Positions 17,732 through 23,921 of a DNA stretch of 23,921 nt are shown piece by piece. Each line of letters begins with the position of its first letter. Within the stretch, counting starts at the first letter, position 1. The notes below the pieces were generated by a model. That model saw only the letters and a list, made by a program, of their open reading frames with translations, ran no database searches and was not told the DNA's origin. The position numbers and the translations under genes are program-made. The stretch is from contig CAWEHT010000388.1 of the NCBI GenBank assembly GCA_963808455.1, positions 1 through 23,921 on the forward strand. Direction: 5' to 3'. The DNA is from CAWEHT01 sp963808455 (GTDB lineage Bacteria > Chloroflexota > Anaerolineae > CG2-30-64-16).

Positions 17732-18325
17732 ATGGAAAAGACGCTTGAGGACCAGAAATCCATCGGCCTGGATGATAGCGACCTGATCGAGCGGGCCAAG
17801 ACAGATCCCGAAGCGTTCGGTCAGCTCTACGAGCGCCACGTCGATCGGATTTATAGTTACATCTACTACCGGGTGGGCAACGAAGCAGATACTGAAGACC
17901 TGGTGGCTCGCACGTTCTATCAGGCAATGGCCAGCCTGCAGCGCTACACCGATCGAGGCGCGCCTTTTGCTGCGTGGCTCTACCGGATCGCTCATAACCT
18001 GGTCGCCAACTACCATCGGGGCCGCAGACGGTGGCAGCTGCTGCCTCTGGATGATCTTGAAATCAGTAACCGGCCTGCTGACGGCCCGGACCATGCTGCA
18101 GAAAATGCCGAGCGACGTCAGGCCCTGTGGGGCGCGATTCTGCGCCAGCCAGAAGAGCGCCAGCGGCTGCTCATCTTGAAGTTTGCCGATCGGCTTTCCA
18201 ACGACGAGATCGGGCGGTTGATGGGGCGGACCGAAAGTTCGATCAAATCACTATATCACAGGACGCTGAAGTCTTTCCGCGCCGACCTGGAAGCGCGGGG
18301 CTGGCAGGACCATCGGGACGAGTGA
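17732..18325 (+). CDS. ECF-type RNA polymerase sigma factor
   Basis: This intact 197-residue protein has the two-domain layout of ECF sigma factors. Region 2 runs from FGQLYERHVDRIYSYIYYRV through ADTEDLVARTFYQAM to FAAWLYRIAHNLVANYHR, which covers -10 recognition and core binding. A linker of about 30 residues follows, then region 4 with LLILKFADRLSNDEIGRLMG and TESSIKSLYHRTLKSFRADL, the -35 helix-turn-helix. No extra domain is seen. The ATG at 17732 has only a weak ribosome binding site (GGTAAGCAGAG), which might mean low translation or coupling to degV. The next gene encodes a one-TM protein and could be its membrane regulator. Confidence 0.93.
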   Translation: MEKTLEDQKSIGLDDSDLIERAKTDPEAFGQLYERHVDRIYSYIYYRVGNEADTEDLVARTFYQAMASLQRYTDRGAPFAAWLYRIAHNLVANYHRGRRRWQLLPLDDLEISNRPADGPDHAAENAERRQALWGAILRQPEERQRLLILKFADRLSNDEIGRLMGRTESSIKSLYHRTLKSFRADLEARGWQDHRDE

Positions 18326-18381
18326 GGGCCTGAACGCCCTCTCTGCGGAGACTCCGTGATTAGAGGCTCTTGGTTGAACCT

Positions 18382-18843
18382 ATGAACAGTCACCAGTTCG
18401 AAGGATTGCTTGCTAGCTTGGGAGACGCGTTACCTGGGCGCAATGCCGGTCGCGGCCCCGAAACAGCCCTTCTCATCGTTCCGTTCTTGGACCTGGCCCA
18501 CGAAATTGCTGCCTTGATCGTGCCTGTGCACCCACGCCGGGAATTTCGCGCCGATCTGGGGCGCGATCTACTGGCAGTCGCCCGCCAGCGGCAGGCGCAG
18601 CAGCCGGTGGAACTGGTCCTACCCTCGAGCCATGCGACCGGCTTGCCTCTGGTCCTTTTCGGCCGCGTCAACGAATGGGCCGGCATGGGGCTCAACGAGC
18701 TGGGCGACCTCGACAGGCGCTGGGTTGTCAGCGCAGCGGTGGTTGGGTCCGCGCTTTCACTGGCTGGCGTTTTGGCCTACGTCTTGCACCAACGCTCGCG
18801 CCTGCTGCCTTCGGCCGAGCTTTCCTGCCGCCAGTCTCAATGA
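18382..18843 (+). CDS. Hypothetical one-TM protein, candidate anti-sigma factor
   Basis: I do not recognise a named family in this 153-residue protein. Residues about 1-110 are soluble, with a patch HPRREFRADLGRDLLAVARQ that resembles the short motif often found in proteins encoded behind Chloroflexota sigma factors. One strong membrane segment, WVVSAAVVGSALSLAGVLAYVL, follows at about residues 115-136, then a basic HQRSR and a short tail. There is no HxxxCxxC zinc motif, so it is not a ZAS-type anti-sigma factor. The ATG at 18382 lies 56 bp after the sigma gene; a TTG at 18370 is also in frame. Position behind the sigma gene and the membrane anchor suggest it holds the sigma factor at the membrane, which is inference only. 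Confidence 0.65.
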   Translation: MNSHQFEGLLASLGDALPGRNAGRGPETALLIVPFLDLAHEIAALIVPVHPRREFRADLGRDLLAVARQRQAQQPVELVLPSSHATGLPLVLFGRVNEWAGMGLNELGDLDRRWVVSAAVVGSALSLAGVLAYVLHQRSRLLPSAELSCRQSQ

Positions 18844-18868
18844 TCCTTGTCCCCGGCCGCCCTGCCCG

Positions 18869-20368
18869 TCAGCGCCAGTTCTCCAGCAGGGTGACCAACA
18901 GTCGCACCCCATAGCCGGTCGCGCCTTTGGGGCGAGTTGGTTTGTCTTCCTCGCTCCAGGCCATCGAGGCCATGTCGATGTGCGCCCACGGATAGCTCTC
19001 GGTGAAGAATTCGAGGAACTTGGCGCTGGTGCCGATGCCGCCGGTGCGCCCCCCGCTGTTTTTGACGTCTGCCACCTGGCTCTTGATGGCTTCCGCGTAT
19101 TCGGCGTAGAGGGGCATGCGCCACAGCCGCTCACCTGACGCAACAGCAGCTTCTGCCAGGCGAGCCGCCAGGGCATCGTCGTTGCAGAAGAGGGCCGCTG
19201 CCTGCGGGCCGAAGGCAACCTCTTGGGCTCCTGTCAGTGTGGCAATGTCCACCACCGCTGTGGGATTGAACCGACCGGCATAGGCCAGGGCGTCGGCCAG
19301 CAACATCCTCCCTTCGGCGTCGCTGCTGATCACCTCCATGGTTTTCCCTGACATGCCCCGATACACGTCACCGGGCTTGTCGGCCTGGCCGGCTGGCATG
19401 TTCTCGGCCAGTGGCACCAGTCCTACGACGTGGACGGGCAAGTTCAGGCGGGCTGTCACGCCCAAGGCGCCTATGACGGCGGCGCCGCCTGCCATGTCAT
19501 CCTTCATGAGCCACATGTCATCGCGTGGCTTTAGGGAAATGCCGCCGGTATCGAAAGTGACGCCTTTCCCGGCCAGCACGACCGTCGGCAAGTCATCGCG
19601 GCCGGCGTTGTGTTCCAGGACGATGAATCGTGGCGGCTCGACCGAGCCCGCGGCCACCGCCAACAGGATGCCCATGCCCAGGGCTTCCATGTCGGCCCGG
19701 TCGAGCACATCGATGCGCAGCCCGGTCTCGACCGCCATCTCTGTCGCTCGTTCGGCCATTATCCTGGGCGTCATGCGATTGGCAGGCTCATTGACCAGGT
19801 CACGGGCCATTTTCACGCCCTTGACGATGGCTTCGGCTCGGGCCACGGCGAAGGGATACGCTGCCGCCCGCTCCGCATCAAGGTTGACAAGCGTCAACGT
19901 GGTGGGATCGGGCCGCCAGTTCTCGGGTGTCTTCGAACGATGGCCCGCAAATCGGTATAACCCGAGCAGCATCCCCTCGACGAACGCCTGGCATGCCTTT
20001 CGCGGGCCCAGCGTGCTGGCGGCTCCCGGCACGACGCTGACCATGCTCTTCACGCCCAGCTCACGGACGCGCCGCGCCGCGGCCGCGGCCACGTTTCGAG
20101 CGACAATGGCGTCGTACGCTTCGGGCAGGCCGAGTCCAACCAATAGAAGGCGCGGGGCCCGGAGCGCAGCGTCGCCATACAGGAGCAAGGTTTCGCCGGG
20201 CTTGGCGGCGAAATCCCCTGAGGCCAGCACCCGGCGGAGGGCGCCCTGCAATGCCTGATCCACGGCGGCCGCTGCTCCGCCCGCCCCGCCGCTGCCTTGG
20301 TAGAGATCGAGGAGGATCAGGTCTGCGCTTTCCTCCACGATGTTGGCCCGTTTGACGACGATATCCAT
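18869..20368 (-). CDS. pepA: Leucyl aminopeptidase (M17 family)
   Basis: This intact 499-residue metallo-aminopeptidase cleaves N-terminal residues from peptides in the cytosol. The two-metal site is visible: VVLAGKGVTFDTGGISLKP (Lys and Asp), MKDDMAGGAAVIGAL (Asp of the KDDM motif) and ISSDAEGRMLLADAL with the Asp, Glu and catalytic Arg. The family signature NTDAEGR is SSDAEGR here, a mild change outside the metal ligands. The C-terminus PWAHIDMASMAW and GATGYGVRLLVTLL is typical. The ATG at 20368 is chosen because GGGAGGGAA lies just upstream; an ATG 33 bases earlier lacks this. It is the last gene of the minus-strand series and converges with the one-TM gene (25 bp between stops). A role in peptide recycling, together with the amino acid enzymes upstream, is plausible. 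Confidence 0.96.
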   Translation of the reverse strand: MDIVVKRANIVEESADLILLDLYQGSGGAGGAAAAVDQALQGALRRVLASGDFAAKPGETLLLYGDAALRAPRLLLVGLGLPEAYDAIVARNVAAAAARRVRELGVKSMVSVVPGAASTLGPRKACQAFVEGMLLGLYRFAGHRSKTPENWRPDPTTLTLVNLDAERAAAYPFAVARAEAIVKGVKMARDLVNEPANRMTPRIMAERATEMAVETGLRIDVLDRADMEALGMGILLAVAAGSVEPPRFIVLEHNAGRDDLPTVVLAGKGVTFDTGGISLKPRDDMWLMKDDMAGGAAVIGALGVTARLNLPVHVVGLVPLAENMPAGQADKPGDVYRGMSGKTMEVISSDAEGRMLLADALAYAGRFNPTAVVDIATLTGAQEVAFGPQAAALFCNDDALAARLAEAAVASGERLWRMPLYAEYAEAIKSQVADVKNSGGRTGGIGTSAKFLEFFTESYPWAHIDMASMAWSEEDKPTRPKGATGYGVRLLVTLLENWR

Positions 20369-20472
20369 CGTTCCCTCCCGCCTTCCAAGGGCGAATTCCA
20401 TGGCCCGCTCAGGCAGCAGGCCCTATCTCGTGGGGGGCGATAGCCGGGCGCCAGCCTGCCAGGCACCAGGCC

Positions 20473-21628
20473 TTAGACTACGTTTTGCTCCAGCACGAGG
20501 TCGCCGTCGAGGAAGCGGCTGTGGCGCAGTTGATGGATGTCCAGGCTGCTGGTCCGCCCATCCAGGATCACCTCAGACATCAGGAGGCCGGTGATCGGGC
20601 CGTGCATAAAGCCATGACCGCTGAAACCGGCGGCGACGTAGAAGCCTGCCAGCTCGTCCACAGCGCCGAGCACGGGGTGTGCGTCTGGCGTGACCTCATA
20701 TAGCCCGGCCCACTCGCGGAACAGCCCGGCCTTGGCCAGCAGGGGGAACCGCTGCACGGCCGCCTCCAGATGTTTCTCGGTCCACTCGTGATCGATCGAC
20801 TGGTCGAAGCCCGCCGGTTGCTCCGGATTGGCCTGGCCCGAGAGGATCCCCTGCCCCTCGCGGTGGAAGTATAGCCCCGTGCGATAATCGATGACAAAAG
20901 GAAATGTGCGGGGCACCGAAGGCAGGGGCGTCGTGACCACGATCTGCCGTCGCATGGGCGCGATCGGCACGTTGACGCCGGCCAGGGCGGCTACCTGGCC
21001 GGCCCAGGGCCCAGCGGCATTCAGCACCACCGGTGCAGCGATGGCACCCTCTGTAGTCTCCACCCCCGCAACGCGTCCTGCCGACACGTTGATTCCCGTC
21101 ACGGTTACGCCCGTATGGAACTGAGCTCCCGCCCTGCGCGCGCCAGCGGCATAACCTTGTACGACGCTGCTCGGGTCAGCCAGCCCCTCGTGCTCGTACC
21201 AGGACCCGGCGATCACCCCGTCGAGATTGATGAGCGGTGCCAGAGTCCCGACATCTTTTTTCTCGAGCAGGCACGAAGCGATGCCCAGGCGGTTTTGCAT
21301 GGCCACGTTCTGGCGGAAAATCTCCAGAATCCTCCTCGTTGTCGATGAGGAAGAGATAACCCGTCCAACGAAGGTCGATGGGCTGCCCTAGCTCATCCTC
21401 GAATCTCTCGAGCATCGGCAGGCTCAACTTCGAGAGCCGGACGTTGATCTCCGTGCTGAACTGATACCGGATGCCGCCGGCGCATTTCCCAGTGGCTTCG
21501 CTGCCAAGGAAATCGTCGCGCTCCAGCAAGACTACATTCTGGCAGCCGCGACGTGCCAGGTGGTATGCGGAGCTTACCCCCATCACGCCCCCACCGATGA
21601 TGACTACATCTGCCGTCTTTGGTAACAA
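20473..21628 (-). CDS. FAD-dependent oxidoreductase, sarcosine oxidase beta/DAO-like, one frameshift
   Basis: The enzyme of about 385 residues belongs to the DAO family that oxidises amines or amino acids with FAD. The N-terminus ADVVIIGGGVMGVSSAYHLA is the nucleotide-binding motif, followed by VVLLERDDFLGSEATGKCAG and GIRYQFSTEIN. Later motifs are VVLNAAGPWAGQVA and the C-terminal FAD motif PDAHPVLGAV then GFYVAAGFSGHGFMHGP. The GIRYQFST and GHGFMHGP segments place it nearer to sarcosine oxidase beta/monomeric types than to glycerol-3-phosphate dehydrogenase. The frame breaks near 21328, where an extra T separates DNEED from LEIFRQNVAMQN. The start is a TTG at 21628, supported by AAGGAGGA five bases upstream. 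It lies between the ornithine-cyclodeaminase-like gene and pepA on the same strand. The substrate is not known. Confidence 0.87.
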
Positions 21629-21694
21629 GGCTTCCTCCTTGGGTATCTGAGTGCATTTACGGGCTTCTGATCACCCGTTGATTCATCTCATGCT

Positions 21695-21713
21695 GCCTGG
21701 CCATGCACCAGGC
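21695..21713. other. Small inverted repeat at the 3' end of the ornithine-cyclodeaminase-like gene
   Basis: A 6 bp stem GCCTGG/CCAGGC with a 7-base loop begins at the stop codon of the gene at 21713. No T run follows on the minus strand, so a terminator role is doubtful. Confidence 0.25.
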
Positions 21714-22699
21714 TAGAGCGTCACCATGGTGCCGAGCCCTCGCTCCTCGGCGATGCGCAATGCCCTCGTGGCAGCCGCGATATCCTGTACGGCAACACCC
21801 ACCGATTTGAACAGCGTGATCTGTTCCGGCGACTGACGCCCTACCGCCTGGCCCAGGACGACCGCACCGATCTCCACCAGCCGGGCAGGGTCCAACAGGC
21901 CCTGGCCATGAGCGCGGATGAGGTCCCCGGCTTCTGCCATCACAGGGCCGACCTGGTCAACGAAAACGCGCGCCCGCCCCACGGTCTCGGGCGGCACCTC
22001 TTGCATCTGAGGCGTGAAAGCCCCGATCGCGTTGATGTGCGCGCCGGGCAACAGGTCGGTGTCACAAAAAACCGGGGCCAGGCTGGTGGTTGCGGTGGCC
22101 AGAATGCACGCCGACCGCGTGGCCTCAGCGGCTGTCGACGCCGCTCGCAGGTCGGCCGGGATCGGCTGGCGCCCTGCCATCCCGGCGATGAGCTCTTGAG
22201 CGCGCCCGGGCGCAGCGTCGTATACCCAGACTGTGCGGATGCGCCGCACGGTGCAGATGGCGAGCAGCTGCGTGCGTGCCTGCGCACCGGCCCCAAAGAG
22301 TGCCAGGGTGTCAGCGCCCGGCGGAGCCAGCAAATCCGTGGCGAGTCCGGACGCCGCGCCGGTCCGAAGAGCGGTGAGGCGCGTGCCGTCCAGGAGTGCT
22401 ACAGGGCGGCCCGTATCGGCCTCGAGCAGGACTACCAGTGCGGTGACGGTTGGCAGCCCCCGCGCCGGGTTGTTCGGGAAGACCGAGACGATTTTGGCAC
22501 CCAGCCCATGATCTGCGGGCAAGTAGGCGGGCATCATCAATGCGGTGCCGCCGTCGCCGGGGAGCTGTGTGCGCAAAGGCACGAAGGCCTGCCCCGCAGC
22601 CAGTTGGCTGAACGCCCCCCGCACCGCAGCGATGGCCTCAGCCATAGGCAGTGCCGCGCTCACATCATCCGCAGTCAGAACACGCAGTTGCGTGGCCAT
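21713..22699 (-). CDS. Ornithine cyclodeaminase / mu-crystallin family protein
   Basis: This intact 328-residue NAD(P)-binding protein belongs to the OCD/mu-crystallin family, whose members include ornithine cyclodeaminase, alanine dehydrogenase (archaeal type), ketimine reductases and N-methyl amino acid dehydrogenases. Visible motifs are LMMPAY, GLGAKIVSVFPNNPARGLP (with substrate-site Lys), LLDGTRLTALRTGAASGLAT, FGAGAQARTQLLAI (dinucleotide binding), GAHINAIGAFTPQMQEV and LFKSVGVAVQDIAAA. The ATG at 22699 has AAAGGAGG four bases upstream. Because the downstream neighbour is a sarcosine-oxidase-like FAD enzyme, a cyclic or N-alkylated amino acid substrate is plausible, but sequence alone does not decide between the family reactions. 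Confidence 0.92.
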   Translation of the reverse strand: MATQLRVLTADDVSAALPMAEAIAAVRGAFSQLAAGQAFVPLRTQLPGDGGTALMMPAYLPADHGLGAKIVSVFPNNPARGLPTVTALVVLLEADTGRPVALLDGTRLTALRTGAASGLATDLLAPPGADTLALFGAGAQARTQLLAICTVRRIRTVWVYDAAPGRAQELIAGMAGRQPIPADLRAASTAAEATRSACILATATTSLAPVFCDTDLLPGAHINAIGAFTPQMQEVPPETVGRARVFVDQVGPVMAEAGDLIRAHGQGLLDPARLVEIGAVVLGQAVGRQSPEQITLFKSVGVAVQDIAAATRALRIAEERGLGTMVTL

Positions 22700-22753
22700 T
22701 GTGCCTCCTTTGCAGCTTGGTAGTCACAGATATATCGAGTTAGCCTCCGACAT

Positions 22754-22779
22754 GCGGGGCGCCCAAGAACGCGCCCCGC
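22754..22779. terminator. Perfect 9 bp hairpin between the SnoaL-like and ornithine-cyclodeaminase-like genes
   Basis: GCGGGGCGC (22754-22762) pairs perfectly with GCGCCCCGC (22771-22779) around an 8-base loop. It lies about 30 bp after the SnoaL-like stop, in the direction of transcription. There is no T run on the minus strand, so it could be a terminator, a processing or stability element, or a protein site. Confidence 0.45.
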
Positions 22780-22809
22780 GCCCAGCCAAGGCCCGGCTTC
22801 CTCGACTGT

Positions 22810-23259
22810 TTATGATTGGCCCTTGCACTGGCAAGGCTCGTGCGGTGCCGGCCACATAGGGGACTTATGGCAGTGAATAAGCTGCCAGCCGGCCTCACGG
22901 CGTTGGAAAACCCGGGTCTCGTTCTGCTGTGTATGGGTGACCCCTTGGGCTGAGGTGTAGCGCATCAGTAGCGTGAAGGTGAGGATCGCCACATCGCCGT
23001 ACACCTGGACGTGAGGTGCCAGCACCTCGTGCTCGATCTGGCGGCCTTGGCCCGCCGCACGGCTTGACCCGGCGGCCTTTGCCATGGCGGCCAGCTCGCG
23101 CAGGTGAAAGTCGAGCCCATCGATGCGCTGCGTGCTGATGTACCATTCGTAGAAAGTCACGTCCGGGGCAGTTGTTGCAGCATAGGTGTCCAGGTCGCAG
23201 GTCCAAATGCTGCGCAGGTGGCGATCCAAGACTTCCAGAAGCTCTTGCTCGGTGCTCAT
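22810..23259 (-). CDS. NTF2/SnoaL-like protein (CaMKII-association/DUF4440 type)
   Basis: This intact 149-residue protein has the cone-shaped alpha-beta fold of NTF2-like proteins. It starts with helix residues LLEVLDRHLRSIWTCDLDTY, then APDVTFYEWYIS, a middle strand VQVYGDVAILTFTLLMRY, and the closing strands NETRVFQRREAGWQLIHCHKSP, the typical end of the CaMKII-association/SnoaL group. Such proteins may be enzymes or small-molecule binders; catalytic residues cannot be assigned here. The start ATG at 23259 has GAGGAGG upstream. A Cys pair near the C-terminus (CQCKGQS) is unusual. It is followed by the hairpin at 22754 and the ornithine-cyclodeaminase-like gene. Confidence 0.82.
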   Translation of the reverse strand: MSTEQELLEVLDRHLRSIWTCDLDTYAATTAPDVTFYEWYISTQRIDGLDFHLRELAAMAKAAGSSRAAGQGRQIEHEVLAPHVQVYGDVAILTFTLLMRYTSAQGVTHTQQNETRVFQRREAGWQLIHCHKSPMWPAPHEPCQCKGQS

Positions 23260-23291
23260 CGGCCGGCCTCCTCGCTGACCATCAGAGAATT

Positions 23292-23336
23292 GGGCCCCGC
23301 CCGCCCTCCAGCATGGGGGCGAGGTGAACGGGGCCC
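23292..23336. terminator. Long inverted repeat downstream of ribonuclease Z, possible terminator
   Basis: GGGCCCCG (23292-23299) and CGGGGCCC (23329-23336) are perfect 8 bp complements; inside, CGCCC and GGGCG can pair further. On the minus strand the stem is followed by AATTCTCT, a weak U-rich tail. It lies in the 149 bp between the ribonuclease Z stop and the SnoaL-like start. Confidence 0.5.
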
Positions 23337-23408
23337 TGTCCTCGCCCTGCTCCGCTTCGGGCCTATGCAGAGGCCACGTGCGGGCGGGTGAAGGAGTCGG
23401 GCAGATCC

Positions 23409-23921
23409 TTACGTTGGCTCGGATTCCTCATTATGGTTCATCGGCTGGTCTGCCTCGCCGGGGCGCTGGCGCACATCTTCATGCTCGACGGGCCTGTGCT
23501 TGACCACCCTGAACAGATCGAAGTCCTTGGCCACTGCGGTCTGTGGAAAGACCGCTTGCGCCTCTTCCAGGATCTGGCTGCTGCGATAGCGACGGGAGAT
23601 GTGGTGCAAAACCAGGAATTTCACGCCGCCGGCTCGGGCCAGCCAGGCACCCTGCGCGGCAGTCAGATGGCCAAAATCGTTTGCGACGTCCTTTTCTTCC
23701 TGTGTGTAAGTTGACTCGATGGCCAGCAGATCGGCTCCAGCAATCTCCTGCACCAGGTTGTCAACTCGACCGGTGTCGCCGATGAAGACCATGCGAGCAC
23801 CTGTGACTTCGGGCCCGAGCACCTCATCCGGCTCGACCACGCGGCCGTCCGGCAGCCTCACGCGCTTCCCCGCGACGAGATCGCGCCGGATGGGCCCGAC
23901 CGGCACACCCAGCGCCTCTGC
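23409..23921 (-). CDS. rnz: Ribonuclease Z (3' part, cut by the right edge)
   Basis: RNase Z is the metallo-beta-lactamase-fold endonuclease that trims tRNA 3' ends. The window holds the last 170 or so codons; the frame stays open to the right edge, so the HxHxDH metal motif lies outside. Seen are GVPVGPIRRDLVAGK, the RNase Z loop, DGRVVEPDEVLGP, MVFIGDTGRVDNLV (metal-ligand Asp), ADLLAIESTYTQEEKDVA and GHLTAAQGAWLARAGG, then FLVLHHISRRY with the last metal histidine. After that motif the C-terminal tail is charged (EHEDVRQRPGEADQPMNHNE) and not conserved. It is first in the minus-strand series, and a likely terminator follows. Confidence 0.9.
   Translation of the reverse strand, partial: AEALGVPVGPIRRDLVAGKRVRLPDGRVVEPDEVLGPEVTGARMVFIGDTGRVDNLVQEIAGADLLAIESTYTQEEKDVANDFGHLTAAQGAWLARAGGVKFLVLHHISRRYRSSQILEEAQAVFPQTAVAKDFDLFRVVKHRPVEHEDVRQRPGEADQPMNHNEESEPT

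Noticed and set aside
1..23921. CRISPR array, rRNA or tRNA genes
   Set aside because: I saw no regularly spaced repeats and no tRNA- or rRNA-like stretches on reading through both strands by eye; a covariance-model scan would be needed to exclude small RNAs.

Overview
This is a roughly 24 kb window of GC-rich bacterial chromosome. Gene content and style suggest a Chloroflexota bacterium of the Anaerolineae/Caldilineae type. The grounds are the gene families (RACo-like/DUF4445 activator, stand-alone corrinoid protein, ECF sigma factor followed by a one-TM protein, secreted Ig-like protein with a Thr/Pro linker), strong Shine-Dalgarno sites with some GTG/TTG starts, and good sigma70-like promoters. 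This assignment is inference; there is no rRNA or other taxonomic marker in the window.

Layout. (1) 205-3917 (minus): an operon of a RACo-like [2Fe-2S]/ASKHA corrinoid activator, a corrinoid-binding protein and a homocysteine S-methyltransferase module. A tail of an unrecognised plus-strand ORF sits at the left edge. (2) 4020-5436 (plus): a divergent DAO-type FAD oxidoreductase. (3) 5568-7554 (plus): a methyltetrahydrofolate:corrinoid methyltransferase followed by lgt. Together, 1 and 3 encode, as separate proteins, the homocysteine, B12 and methyl-folate modules of a cobalamin methionine synthase, with a RACo-like protein in the place of the SAM-dependent reactivation domain. This is the most interesting system in the window. 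(4) 7555-7876: a non-coding stretch with an imperfect direct repeat. (5) 7877-9270 (minus): a PLP decarboxylase-family enzyme. (6) 9398-11179 (plus): a DinB-like protein and an MFS transporter. (7) 11231-15533 (minus): pth overlapping mfd, behind a good promoter. (8) 15832-16632 (minus): a secreted Ig-like, membrane-anchored protein, divergent from degV (16812-17672, plus). (9) 17732-18843 (plus): an ECF sigma factor and a possible membrane anti-sigma factor. (10) 18869-23921 (minus): leucyl aminopeptidase, sarcosine-oxidase-like FAD enzyme, ornithine-cyclodeaminase family protein, NTF2/SnoaL-like protein and the 3' part of ribonuclease Z.

A dominant property of the sequence is damage to reading frames. 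I count about 18 apparent frame changes in nine otherwise well-conserved genes, including five in mfd and five in the RACo-like gene. At many sites one extra or missing base, often in a short run of identical bases, explains the break. Genes between them are intact, so uncorrected sequencing or assembly indels are much more likely than pseudogenisation. I therefore give the full span of each broken gene and name the points where the frame changes.
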